DNA of 64,000 bases, taken from the NCBI RefSeq assembly GCF_003704105.1, contig NZ_QUOQ01000002.1, positions 310,001 through 374,000 on the forward strand, written 5' to 3'. How positions within the stretch are numbered: position 1 is the stretch's first letter; each line of letters starts with the position of its first letter. A model generated the notes under the pieces. That model saw only the letters and a list, made by a program, of their open reading frames with translations, had not been told where the DNA came from and did not search any database. This DNA comes from Brevundimonas lutea. Lineage in GTDB: Bacteria; Pseudomonadota; Alphaproteobacteria; Caulobacterales; Caulobacteraceae. Below, in pieces: positions 20,808-27,931 of this stretch. Position numbers and translations under genes: made by a program.

Positions 20808-21962
20808 ATGTTCGATTGGTGGCGGTCGCGTACGGCCGGGCTGGAGGAGAAGGCGTCGGCGGCGGGGCCGCTGATCGCGTTTTCACAGGGGCGCAGGGCG
20901 GTGTGGACGCCTCGGGATTACCTGAGCCTGGCGGAGGAGGGGTTCGCGCGGAATCCGGTGGCTTATCGCTGCGTTCGGATGGTGGCGGAGGCGGCGGCGA
21001 GCGTGCCGCTGGTGGTGTTCGATGGCGGCGAGCGGGCGGGGGCGGATCATCCGCTGACAGCGCTGCTGGCGCGGCCCAATCCGGAGCAGGGGGCGGGGGA
21101 ACTGCTGGAGGCGCTGTACGGCGCGCTGCAGACGGCGGGGAACGCCTATCTGGAAGCCGTTAATGGCGGCGAGGGGGCGCCGGAGGAGCTGTACGCCCTG
21201 AGGCCCGACCGGGTGCGGGTGGTTCCCGGGCCGAACGGCTGGCCGGCGGGGTACGAGTATGAGGTGGCCGGGCGGACGGCGCGGATGATGCGGGCGGCGG
21301 ACGGGTTTTCGCCGGTGCTGCACCTGAAGCTCTTCAATCCGCGCGACGACTGGTACGGCCAGAGCCCGATGGAGGCGGCGGCCTTCGCTATCGATGTGCA
21401 CAATGCGTCGGGGGCCTGGAACAAGGCCCTGCTGGACAATGCGGCCAGGCCATCGGGGGCGCTGGTCTACGGGGCCAAGGACGGAGCGCGGCTGACCGAC
21501 GGGCAGTTCGCGGCGCTGAAGGCGCAGCTGGACGACAGCCATCGGGGCGCGCTGAACGCCGGGCGGCCGATGGTGCTGGAGGGCGGGCTGGACTGGAAGG
21601 CGATGAGCCTGAGCCCGCAGGAGATGGATTTCGCGGCCGGGAAGCACGCGGCGGCGCGGGAGATCGCCCTGGCGTTCGGGGTGCCGCCGCAGCTGTTGGG
21701 GATCCCCGGGGACGCGACCTATTCGAACTATCGCGAAGCCAATGTCGCCTTCTGGCGGCAGACGGTGCTGCCGCTGGTCACGAAGACGGCGGGGGCGATG
21801 ACGGCGTGGCTGGCTGTGCGGTTCCCGGGGTGTCGGATCGAGCCGGACCTGGACGCGGTGCCGGCGCTGCAGCCGGAGCGGGACGCGCTGTGGGCGCGGC
21901 TGGAGGCGGCGAGCTTTCTGTCGGTCGAGGAGCGGCGGCGGATGGCCGGCGTCGGGGGATGA
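20808..21962 (+). CDS. GTA portal protein (gp3), HK97 family
   Basis: A protein of 384 residues beginning MFDWWRSR. It matches HK97-type portal proteins: WTPRDYLSLAEEGFARNPVAYRCVRMVAEAAASVPL near the N-terminus, LLEALYGALQTAGNAYLE, and the conserved AFGVPPQLLGIPGDATYSNYREA region about residue 290. It forms the dodecameric ring through which DNA enters the head. I chose ATG 20808, preceded by GGAG five bases upstream; an in-frame GTG at 20790 is less well placed. Length is normal for GTA portals. The next small gene overlaps it by ATGA. Confidence 0.93.
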   Translation: MFDWWRSRTAGLEEKASAAGPLIAFSQGRRAVWTPRDYLSLAEEGFARNPVAYRCVRMVAEAAASVPLVVFDGGERAGADHPLTALLARPNPEQGAGELLEALYGALQTAGNAYLEAVNGGEGAPEELYALRPDRVRVVPGPNGWPAGYEYEVAGRTARMMRAADGFSPVLHLKLFNPRDDWYGQSPMEAAAFAIDVHNASGAWNKALLDNAARPSGALVYGAKDGARLTDGQFAALKAQLDDSHRGALNAGRPMVLEGGLDWKAMSLSPQEMDFAAGKHAAAREIALAFGVPPQLLGIPGDATYSNYREANVAFWRQTVLPLVTKTAGAMTAWLAVRFPGCRIEPDLDAVPALQPERDALWARLEAASFLSVEERRRMAGVGG

Positions 21963-22195
21963 GTGAGCATCAGGTCAGGCGGGTGCCGACGGCGCTGCTG
22001 GTGGCGCTCGCGGCGCAGGCGGTGGCGGGGCTGGTGTGGGCCGGGGGCGCCGCATCGCGGATCGGCACGCTGGAGGACCGCGTCGCCGAGCAGCGGATGG
22101 TGGCGGAACGGCTGGCGCGGCTGGAGGAGCAGAGCCTGGCCACGCGGGCGGCGGTCGAGCGGATCGAGGCGCGGGTCGTGAGTCGTGAATCGTGA
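21959..22195 (+). CDS. Small GTA-cluster protein (gp3.5 position), one TM segment and coiled coil
   Basis: A protein of 78 residues. A hydrophobic segment (ALLVALAAQAVAGLVWAGGA, residues 12-31) is followed by a helical, probably coiled-coil region (IGTLEDRVAEQRMVAERLARLEEQ). It sits between portal and protease, where other GTAs also carry a small open frame. Its function is unknown; a holin-like role is possible, but nothing in the sequence proves it. It overlaps the portal stop by ATGA. Its last residues (VVSRES) are encoded by the left arm of an inverted repeat. Confidence 0.7.
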   Translation: MSEHQVRRVPTALLVALAAQAVAGLVWAGGAASRIGTLEDRVAEQRMVAERLARLEEQSLATRAAVERIEARVVSRES

Positions 22196-22283
22196 ATCGT
22201 GAGTAGGGGGATGAGGATGGATCAGGCGATGGCGGCTAATCACCGACCACCACTCACGACTCACGGCTCACCACTCACGATCC
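22175..22283. repeat. Inverted repeat, family C (TCGTGAGT type), at the gp3.5/gp4 junction
   Basis: The left arm 22175-22204 contains GTCGTGAGTCGTGAATCGTG and further TCGTGA units. The right arm 22241-22283 contains the complement (CACTCACGACTCACGG, CCACTCACGAT). They can form a long imperfect hairpin in the mRNA, around the protease start codon. A second copy lies at 26934-27024. Confidence 0.75.
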
Positions 22284-22711
22284 AGGGCTACGCGTCCCTC
22301 TGGGGTCAGGCGGACCTGAACGGGGACGTGGTGGCCCGGGGAGCCTTCGCCGAGAGCCTGACGCGGCGCGGGGCGGCGGGGGTGCGGATGCTGCATCAGC
22401 ACGACGAGCGCGCGGTGGTCGGGGTGTGGGACGAGATGGTCGAGGACGGGCGGGGCTTACGGGTGCGGGGTCGGCTATTCGACTGGTCGGCCGAAGCGCG
22501 GTTCGCGCGGTCGCTGGCCCGGGCCGGGGCGCTGGACGGGCTGTCGATCGGGTTCCGGACGGCGCGGGCGCGGCGCGAGGGCCGGCTAAGGGTGCTGTCG
22601 GGCGTGGACCTCTGGGAGGTGTCGCTGGTGACGTTTCCGATGCTGGCGGGGGCGCGGTTCGGGGTGGTCGGCGGCGAGAATGGGAACGGCGCTTTGGGCC
22701 AGACGCTTTGA
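22217..22711 (+). CDS. GTA prohead protease (gp4), HK97 family
   Basis: A protein of 164 residues. The conserved fold begins at TIQGYASLWGQADLNGDVV. The catalytic His is in VRMLHQHDERAVVGVW and the catalytic Ser in GALDGLSIGFR. It should cleave the capsid scaffold domain during head maturation. I chose ATG 22217, with GGGG six bases upstream; GTG 22199 and ATG 22211 are in frame too. The first residues (HRPPLTTHGSPLTIQ) are encoded by the right arm of the family-C inverted repeat, so the N-terminus has been reshaped by the repeat. In canonical clusters the capsid gene follows directly; here about 1.7 kb of other genes intervene. Confidence 0.88.
   Translation: MDQAMAANHRPPLTTHGSPLTIQGYASLWGQADLNGDVVARGAFAESLTRRGAAGVRMLHQHDERAVVGVWDEMVEDGRGLRVRGRLFDWSAEARFARSLARAGALDGLSIGFRTARARREGRLRVLSGVDLWEVSLVTFPMLAGARFGVVGGENGNGALGQTL
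22683..22707 (+). promoter_or_regulatory. EcfG-like promoter candidate inside the gp4 3' end
   Basis: GGAAC (22683-22687), a 16-bp spacer, then CGCT (22704-22707), one mismatch to GGAAC-N16-CGTT. It lies 31 bp before the lipoprotein ATG at 22738. The match is imperfect and could be chance. Confidence 0.3.
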
Positions 22712-22737
22712 TCGGACGAGCCGCGAAGGAGTGTCGG

Positions 22738-23352
22738 ATGCGCCGTTTGATGGTCGGGATCGCCGTGATGGCCCTGGGGGCCTGTTCCAATGAGTCAGCC
22801 GAGCAGGCGGCGCCGGCCGCATCGGTCGAGGCGGATGCGGTGGAAACCACGCCGCCCGTCGAGAACACCGAGGCGGCGCCGGCGGGCAATCCGGATGCGG
22901 CCCTGGCGCTGGATGGCGAGGGGTTGCGGGCGGTGATCCTGGCCAGCGGCTCCACGCGGCTGATCGAATTCGGTCAGGCCGAGGCGGAGGTGATGCGCCA
23001 GCTGGAAACGGTTCGCGGCCAGGCGGCGGACGAGCGGGGGACCAATTCCGACTGCGGGACGGGGCCGCTGCAGTACGCGAGTTGGGACGACGGGCTGACG
23101 GCCTGGTTCCAGGACGGCGTCTTTGTCGGCTGGGCGCTGAACGGCGAAGGCGGCGGCGCCTCGACCATGGGCGGACTGGGCGTGGGCACGACCCGCGCGG
23201 AGCTGGACGGCGGCCCGACGGTGGTCGAGGTCGAGGAGACGAGCCTGGGTCAGGAGTTCGACGCGGGCGGCGTGTTCGGCATTCTGAACGGAACCGGAGA
23301 GACCGCGCGGGTCACCAATCTGTGGGGCGGGACGAGCTGCAACTTCCGATGA
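22738..23352 (+). CDS. Lipoprotein of unknown function inserted in the GTA cluster
   Basis: A protein of 204 residues. The signal MRRLMVGIAVMALGAC has a lipobox (LGAC, Cys16), followed by an acidic, Ala/Pro/Thr-rich linker to about residue 65. The globular part has two Cys (SDCGTG and the C-terminal SCNFR) that could form a disulfide. AAGGAG lies six bases before the ATG. It is not part of any GTA cluster I know. The strong ribosome binding site and its own promoter candidate suggest independent expression. I do not recognise the family. Confidence 0.8.
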   Translation: MRRLMVGIAVMALGACSNESAEQAAPAASVEADAVETTPPVENTEAAPAGNPDAALALDGEGLRAVILASGSTRLIEFGQAEAEVMRQLETVRGQAADERGTNSDCGTGPLQYASWDDGLTAWFQDGVFVGWALNGEGGGASTMGGLGVGTTRAELDGGPTVVEVEETSLGQEFDAGGVFGILNGTGETARVTNLWGGTSCNFR

Positions 23353-23361
23353 GGGGGTGGG

Positions 23362-23766
23362 TCACCAACGAAAGATCAGGATCGCAATAGCTGCGATCGC
23401 GAAAATAACTACGACCAGAAACCTGGCGCGCTGTTCGTCCTGACCATCCAGGCGCATCAGAGACACTTCATCATCGCCCTTTCCGAGGATCGCGTCCCGG
23501 CGAGAGACGAGATGTCTGTGAATGATCGCCAGCAGGACCATCATCGTGAGGACAAAGATGGGGGTGCTTCCCGAGGGGAGAGACAAGCGGCCGGATGAAC
23601 TTTGGCCCAGCCACGCTTCGGCCTGCTGTCGATCTCCGAAAATGTGAAGGATCGCCACGGCGAAGACGATCGCCTCTGAGGCAAGCCAGACTATTTGCGC
23701 GATGCGAGGGAGTCGCCGTCCTGCAAACATGGCGAAGCGGTCCCAAGACTCATCCAGGCGGCTCAT
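23362..23766 (-). CDS. Small membrane protein, unknown, antisense within the GTA cluster
   Basis: A protein of 134 residues with three predicted transmembrane segments: IAQIVWLASEAIVFAVAILHIF (about 22-43), TPIFVLTMMVLLAIIHRHLV (about 68-87), and FLVVVIFAIAAIAILIFRW at the C-terminus. Its base composition is clearly less GC-rich than its neighbours, which suggests transfer. Its ATG immediately follows the stop of the SnoaL-like gene, so the two form a minus-strand operon opposed to GTA transcription. No family recognised. Confidence 0.65.
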   Translation of the reverse strand: MSRLDESWDRFAMFAGRRLPRIAQIVWLASEAIVFAVAILHIFGDRQQAEAWLGQSSSGRLSLPSGSTPIFVLTMMVLLAIIHRHLVSRRDAILGKGDDEVSLMRLDGQDEQRARFLVVVIFAIAAIAILIFRW

Positions 23767-24324
23767 TCAGCGGGCCAGGCTCGGGAGCAGATACTCCGCC
23801 GGGAGCGGCGTCTCCGGGTTTTCGGCCTGCCAGTAGACGGAGAGGATCCACCAGCGGGCGCCGTCGTGGAACAGCTGGATGCTGTTGACGCCTCGGGCGA
23901 AGGGCTCGGGGTCCGAGAGGCTGTGGCGGGCGTCGTAGGTGGAGAAGACGTGGGCGATCGCGCCGAAGCGTTCGGTGCGGCGGGCCAGTTCGCGTTCGTG
24001 GAAGCCCTGGTCGAGCATGAAGGGCTCGGAGCGGGCGATGTAGTCGTCGGGAGAGACGGCGCGGACCGTGGCCTGGCCTTGGGCATCACGGCCGGTGGGC
24101 ATCAGGCGGCCGGTGGGGTGGAAGAGGCTGCGGAAACGATCCCAGTCTCGGGCCTGGCCGGCGTCGCCGGAGATGACGTCGTAGAGGGCGGCGACGATGG
24201 CGTCGATCGACTGGACGTCGGCGGGGGCGGCGGGGGCTGAGGCCTGCGGCGCGGGAACTGAAGGCTCCTGAGCGAGCGCCGGGGTTGCGGTCAACAGGGC
24301 GGCCAGGATCAGGATCAGGCGCAT
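23767..24324 (-). CDS. Secreted SnoaL/NTF2-like protein
   Basis: A protein of 185 residues. Signal peptide MRLILILAALLTATPALA with cleavage before QEPS. The body (IDAIVAALYDVISGDAGQARDWDRFRSLFHPTGRLMP, later SIQLFHDGARWWILSVYWQ) has the pattern of NTF2-like/SnoaL or DUF4440 folds. The specific activity is unknown. It is the first gene of an antisense pair that interrupts the GTA between protease and capsid. Confidence 0.72.
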   Translation of the reverse strand: MRLILILAALLTATPALAQEPSVPAPQASAPAAPADVQSIDAIVAALYDVISGDAGQARDWDRFRSLFHPTGRLMPTGRDAQGQATVRAVSPDDYIARSEPFMLDQGFHERELARRTERFGAIAHVFSTYDARHSLSDPEPFARGVNSIQLFHDGARWWILSVYWQAENPETPLPAEYLLPSLAR

Positions 24325-24401
24325 GGGGCGGCTCCGGCCGCGAGGGCGGCTGAGGCAGTAGCGGATTTTCGAGGATCGGGGTCAAGGCGGCGGCGTCGTC
24401 A

Positions 24402-24472
24402 CCCCTCACCCTTTCGCGCCAGGGCGATCGCTTCGCTCTCGCGCGCTCAAGCCCCCTCCCGCCGGGAGAGGG
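24402..24472. repeat. REP-like repeat, family A, upstream of the capsid gene
   Basis: It begins CCCCTCACCCTTTCGCGCC, continues GCGCTCAAGCC, and ends with a CCCCCTCCC/GGGAGAGGG hairpin around GCC. It is the same unit as at 25834-25905 and 42641-42712, with a variable middle. It ends 18 bp before the capsid ATG. Confidence 0.8.
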
Positions 24473-24489
24473 AGAACAGCGGAGACATC

Positions 24490-25728
24490 ATGAAAGAGAC
24501 CAAACAGGCTCCGGCTTCGCCGGAGGCGACGGCGGCGTTGCATGCCGTGATGGCGGCGTTCGAGGGCTTCAAGGAGGCCAACGACCAGCGGCTGGACGAG
24601 ATCGAGAAGAAGGCCTCGGCCGATGTGCTGCTGGAGGAGAAGGTGGCGCGGATCGACCGGGCGGTGGCCTCGGCGCAGGGGCGGCTGGAACGGCTGGCGA
24701 GCGAGGGGCGCAGGCCGGCGCTTGGGGGTGCGAGCCCCTCCACCGCTTCGCGGTCCCCCTCCCCATTTCATGGGGAGGAGAAGTCTGCGTTCGACAGCTA
24801 TCTCAGGGCCGGCGTCGGTCTGGAGGTGAAGTCGGGTCTGTCCTCGGCGGCGGACTCGGGCGGCTATGTAGTGCCGCCGCAGACCGAGCGGGCCATCGAG
24901 CGACGTCTGATGGCAGGCAGCCCGATGCGCGAGATCGCCACGGTCCGGACGGTGGCGGCGGGCGTGTACCGCAAGCCGGTGTCGGTCGACGGCGTGGCCT
25001 CTGGTTGGGTGGCCGAAACGGCGCCGCGGCCCGAGACCGATCCGGCGATGCTGAAGCTGCTCGAGTTTCCGGCGGGCGAGCTCTACGCCTCGCCGGCGGC
25101 GACCCAGACCTTGCTGGATGACGCCTTGCTGGACCTGGACGAATGGCTGGCGGCCGAGGTGGAGGACGCCTTCGCGGCGCAGGAGACCGAGGCCTTTGTG
25201 CGCGGTGACGGCGTCAACAAGCCGCGCGGTTTCCTGGACTATCCGACGGTGACGGACGGGACCCAGGCGTGGGGCGAGATCGGCGAGGTGCTGTCCGGCG
25301 CCGACGGCGGTTTCGCGGTGGAGGATCCGACCGACCGGCTGATCGACCTGGTCTATGCGCCCAAGGCCCAGTACCGGCCGAACGCGCGCTTTGTCATGAA
25401 CCGGGGCGTGGTTTCGGCGGTGCGGAAGTTCAAGGACTCGGACGGCGCCTACATCTGGCTGCCGCCAGGTCGGGCCGGGGATACGCCGACGCTGCTGGGC
25501 TATCCGGTGACCGAGATCGAGACCATGCCGGCGATGGCGTCGGGCAGCCTGTCGATCGCTTTCGGTGACTTCCAGCGTGGCTATCTGATCGTCGATCGGG
25601 CGGGGGTGCGGGTGCTGAGGGATCCGTTCTCGGCCAAGCCCTATGTGCTGTTCTACACCACAAAGCGTGTCGGCGGCGGGGTGCAGGACTTCGACGCGAT
25701 CAAGGTGATGCGGTTCGGCGCGGCCTGA
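24490..25728 (+). CDS. GTA major capsid protein (gp5), HK97 fold
   Basis: A protein of 412 residues. Residues 11-75 form a coiled-coil scaffold (delta) domain (VMAAFEGFKEANDQRLDEIE) that gp4 should remove. The mature capsid begins near KSAFDSYLRAG (residue 98) and continues with SGGYVVPPQTERAIERRLMAGSPMREIATVRTV and the family-typical GDGVNKPRGFLDYP and GFDQRGYLIVDR-like region (GDFQRGYLIVDRAGVRVLRDPF). GGAGA lies before the ATG. Residues 81-97 (Ser/Pro-rich) are encoded by a REP-like repeat, exactly at the linker between scaffold and shell. The frame stays open through it. Confidence 0.95.
   Translation: MKETKQAPASPEATAALHAVMAAFEGFKEANDQRLDEIEKKASADVLLEEKVARIDRAVASAQGRLERLASEGRRPALGGASPSTASRSPSPFHGEEKSAFDSYLRAGVGLEVKSGLSSAADSGGYVVPPQTERAIERRLMAGSPMREIATVRTVAAGVYRKPVSVDGVASGWVAETAPRPETDPAMLKLLEFPAGELYASPAATQTLLDDALLDLDEWLAAEVEDAFAAQETEAFVRGDGVNKPRGFLDYPTVTDGTQAWGEIGEVLSGADGGFAVEDPTDRLIDLVYAPKAQYRPNARFVMNRGVVSAVRKFKDSDGAYIWLPPGRAGDTPTLLGYPVTEIETMPAMASGSLSIAFGDFQRGYLIVDRAGVRVLRDPFSAKPYVLFYTTKRVGGGVQDFDAIKVMRFGAA
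24732..24780. repeat. REP-like repeat inside the capsid coding sequence
   Basis: GAGCCCCTCCACCGCTTCGC, GGTCCCCCTCCCC, an ATTTCA loop and TGGGGAGGAG form a hairpin-ended unit of the intergenic-repeat type. It encodes capsid residues 81-97 (ASPSTASRSPSPFHGEE) in frame. Confidence 0.7.
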
Positions 25729-25733
25729 TGAGT

Positions 25734-25905
25734 CCTCCCTTTCCCGGCGGGAGAGGGAGACCGCGCACGACGGCGGCAGCCGTTGTTCTGGCGCGGTCGG
25801 GTGAGGGGCGTGACGCCAGAGTTCCAGGGTCTGACCCCTCACCCTTTCGCGCGAGGACGGCCGCTTCGCGACCGTACGCTCAAGCCCTCTCCCGCCGGGA
25901 GAGGG
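25734..25905. repeat. Inverted pair of family A repeats between gp5 and gp6
   Basis: The unit at 25734-25808 (CCCGGCGGGAGAGGG near its start, GGGTGAGGGG at its end) is a degenerate reverse-oriented copy. The unit at 25834-25905 is a full forward copy (CCCCTCACCCTTTCGCGC near its start, then a CCCTCTCCC/GGGAGAGGG stem of 9 bp around GCC). Together they fill the 198-bp gap before gp6; canonical GTA genes are nearly contiguous here. Confidence 0.75.
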
Positions 25906-25926
25906 TCTTCTTTTTCGAGGTGATCC

Positions 25927-26193
25927 ATGACCGCACCGGTTTCCCTGGCCGAGGCGAAGCTGTTCCTGCGCGTGGCGCATGGGGACGAGGACGCGCTGAT
26001 CCAGACGCTGATCGACGCGGCGCGGACGCGGGTCGAGGGGGCGGTGGGGATGTCTCTGACCTCGACCTCGCCGGCGGGCTTGCGGCTGGCCATCCTGATG
26101 CTGGCGCTAGCCGCCTATGAGCGGGGCGAGGCGTCGGTGGGGCTGTCGGAGGTCGAGCCCTGGCTGGCGCCGTACCGCGAGGCCCGGCTGTGA
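25927..26193 (+). CDS. GTA head-tail connector (gp6), apparently internally shortened
   Basis: A protein of 88 residues. The N-terminus (VSLAEAKLFLRVAHGDEDALIQTLIDAARTRVE) and C-terminus (LRLAILMLALAAYERGEASVG) match the two ends of the phiE125 gp8-like/gp6 connector family. The usual members are near 190-200 residues, with a beta-rich middle that is absent here: GMSLTSTSPAGL joins the two helical ends directly. The reading frame is intact. It overlaps gp7 by GTGA. It could be a minimal functional form or the result of an in-frame deletion. Confidence 0.8.
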   Translation: MTAPVSLAEAKLFLRVAHGDEDALIQTLIDAARTRVEGAVGMSLTSTSPAGLRLAILMLALAAYERGEASVGLSEVEPWLAPYREARL

Positions 26194-26513
26194 CGAGCGC
26201 AGGGCGAATGCGGCGTCTCGGCGAGCTCTTGGAGGCGGTCGAGACCGAGACGGCGCAGGGCGGTCGGGCGGTGAGCTATGAGCCGCTGGGCGTGGTGTGG
26301 CTGGCGCTGGGCGAGCGGTCGCGCAGCGAGGGCGCCACGGCGGGCCAGACCGAGACGATCGAGCGGCTGGAGGCGGTGACGCGGATGGAGCCGCGTCTGG
26401 TCGCAGGCCGGGTGGTCCGGCTGGACGGCCGGGACTGGCGCATCCGGCTGGTCGATCCGGACCAGCCCCGGCCTGGGCGGGCGACGCTGAGCCTGGAGAG
26501 GACGACGCGATGA
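26190..26513 (+). CDS. GTA head-tail adaptor / head closure protein (gp7)
   Basis: A protein of 107 residues, a normal length. The pattern RMRRLGELLEAVETETAQGGRAVSYEPLGVVWLALGERS and later GRVVRLDGRDWRIRLVDPDQPR fits phage head-tail adaptors of the gp7/SPP1 gp16-like type (small beta-barrel). GTG start overlapping the gp6 stop; the first residues may be shorter if translation begins at ATG 26208. It overlaps gp8 by ATGA. Confidence 0.8.
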   Translation: MTSAGRMRRLGELLEAVETETAQGGRAVSYEPLGVVWLALGERSRSEGATAGQTETIERLEAVTRMEPRLVAGRVVRLDGRDWRIRLVDPDQPRPGRATLSLERTTR

Positions 26514-26932
26514 GCGGGCATGGGATTGCGGATCACGCGGGGCTGTTGGTCGCCGCCCTGATCGCTTGGCTGAAGGCGGACGCCGGGGTGCGGGCGGTGC
26601 TGGGCGTGGCCCCACGCGTGTGGGACCGGGCGCCGGCGGAGGCGGGCGAGCCGTTCCTGACCCTGGGAGCGGTGGAGAGCCGGCCGGTCAGAGGTCTGGG
26701 CTGCGGCGTCGAGCACCGGCTGACCCTGACCTGCTCTTCGGCCTTTCACGGGGTGGAAGAGGCGCGGGCGGCGATTGCGGCGGCGCGGGCCTGTCTGGAC
26801 GACACGCGGCCGGAGATCGAGGGGCTGAGGGTGATCAGCCTGACGGCGATGATGGCCGAGACCTTTCACGGACGCGGCTTCGCCCGGGCCTATGGGGTGC
26901 TGCGGCTGAGGGCGGTGACGGAGGACGCGTGA
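26510..26932 (+). CDS. GTA tail terminator/completion protein (gp8), DUF3168
   Basis: A protein of 140 residues. It matches DUF3168: LLVAALIAWLKADAGVRAVLG, then PRVWDRAPAEAGEPFLTLG, then HRLTLTCSSAFHGVEEARAAI and a C-terminal YGVLRLRAVTE. It should cap the tail tube at the head side. ATG overlaps the gp7 stop. The next tail gene is not contiguous; a family-C inverted repeat follows the stop directly. Confidence 0.85.
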   Translation: MSGHGIADHAGLLVAALIAWLKADAGVRAVLGVAPRVWDRAPAEAGEPFLTLGAVESRPVRGLGCGVEHRLTLTCSSAFHGVEEARAAIAAARACLDDTRPEIEGLRVISLTAMMAETFHGRGFARAYGVLRLRAVTEDA

Positions 26933-26933
26933 G

Positions 26934-27024
26934 GTCGTGAGTGGTGAGTCGTGATGAACGGGGCCTGTCTCCGTCACGCGACGCCTTCTTCCTACTCACG
27001 ACTTACCAATCACGACTCACGAGG
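26934..27024. repeat. Inverted repeat, family C, between gp8 and gp9
   Basis: Left arm 26934-26956 (GTCGTGAGTGGTGAGTCGTG) and right arm 26991-27024 (CTACTCACGACTTACC, AATCACGACTCACGAG) are complementary and related to the copy at 22175-22283. It occupies the whole 101-bp space between gp8 and gp9. Confidence 0.75.
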
Positions 27025-27033
27025 GAACGAACA

Positions 27034-27450
27034 ATGGCGGCTCAACGCGGCAAGGACATTCTGTTGAAGATCGGCGACGGCGGGTCGCCGGAGGGGTTCG
27101 AGACGGTGGCGGGGCTGAGGGCGCGGACCATCGCTTTGAACGCGCGCACGGTGGATGTGACGGATTCCGACAGCGCCGGTCGGTGGCGTGAACTGCTGGC
27201 CGGCGCGGGCGTGCGATCGGCGGAGGTGCGGGGTCAGGGGGTGTTCCGCGACGCGGAGTCCGACGCCCGGATGCGCGAGGCCTTCTTCGACCAGGCGGCG
27301 CGGCGGTGGCGGTTGATCGTGCCGGACTTCGGCACGATCGAGGGGCCGTTCCAGATCACGCAGCTGGAGTACGCCGGCGAACACGAGGGCGAAGCGAGCT
27401 TTTCGGTCGGGCTGGAGAGCGCGGGCGAGCTGACGTTCGAGGTCGCCTGA
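27034..27450 (+). CDS. GTA major tail (tube) protein (gp9)
   Basis: A protein of 138 residues, a normal length. The start MAAQRGKDILLKIGDG and the segments TVDVTDSDSAGRWRELLAGAGVRSAEVRGQGVFRD, FGTIEGPFQITQLEYAGEHEGEASFSVGLESAGELTFE are typical of phage major tail proteins (TP901-1/GTA gp9 type). I chose ATG 27034, preceded by GAGGGA; the frame is open to 26941 only because of the upstream inverted repeat. Confidence 0.9.
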   Translation: MAAQRGKDILLKIGDGGSPEGFETVAGLRARTIALNARTVDVTDSDSAGRWRELLAGAGVRSAEVRGQGVFRDAESDARMREAFFDQAARRWRLIVPDFGTIEGPFQITQLEYAGEHEGEASFSVGLESAGELTFEVA

Positions 27451-27740
27451 TGCCGAACGGGGCGCGGGGAGAGGTGACGGCGGAGCTGGCGGGGGCGGAG
27501 CGGACGTTGTGCCTGACGCTGGGAGCGCTGGCCGAGATCGAGACGGACCTGGGCGTTCAGGGGTTCGAGGCGTTGGCGGCGCGGATGCGGACGCTGTCGG
27601 CGCGCGACCTGATGGTTGTGCTGGCCGCCCTGTTGAGGGGCGGCGGCGAGAGCGAGCTGGCGCGCGGGCTGGGCGAGGCGCGGGTCGATCCGCGCGCGGC
27701 GGCCGGCGCCGTGGCGCGGGCGTTCGCGGCGGCGGCCTGA
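27450..27740 (+). CDS. GTA family protein gp10, probable tail assembly chaperone-type
   Basis: A protein of 96 residues starting one base inside the gp9 stop (TGATG). The pattern EVTAELAGAERTLCLTLGALAEIETDLGVQGFEALAARM, then ARDLMVVLAALLRGGG matches the GTA gp10 family of gene-transfer-agent proteins. It is thought to help tail-tube assembly together with gp10.1. Nothing abnormal is seen. Confidence 0.82.
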   Translation: MPNGARGEVTAELAGAERTLCLTLGALAEIETDLGVQGFEALAARMRTLSARDLMVVLAALLRGGGESELARGLGEARVDPRAAAGAVARAFAAAA

Positions 27741-27747
27741 CCCGATC

Positions 27748-27906
27748 ATGGACTGGGGCGAGGCGATGCGAGCGGCCGGGCTGATGGGCGTGGCGCCCGA
27801 GGCGTTCTGGCGACTGTCGGTGCGGGAGTGGCGGATGCTGACCGGACCGGCGGCTGTGCCGACGCCGATGTCGCGGCGCGAGCTGGAGGCGCTGGCCGAG
27901 GCATAG
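27748..27906 (+). CDS. Small phage tail assembly chaperone (gp10.1, rcc01693-type)
   Basis: A 52-residue protein, MDWGEAMRAAGLMGVAPEAF onward, with FWRLSVREWRMLTG and PMSRRELEALAEA. The pattern (short helix pair, PxEFWxLTPxE-like core, arginine-rich SRxELExL end) is that of the small GTA tail-assembly chaperone found between gp10 and the tape measure. Position and size fit exactly. Confidence 0.78.
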   Translation: MDWGEAMRAAGLMGVAPEAFWRLSVREWRMLTGPAAVPTPMSRRELEALAEA

Positions 27907-27931
27907 CCGGACCGGACGGGAGAGGCAATCA

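Noticed and set aside
25734..25905. CRISPR array between gp5 and gp6
   Set aside because: Only two inverted, unequal units with palindromic ends; no regular spacers and no cas genes in the window.
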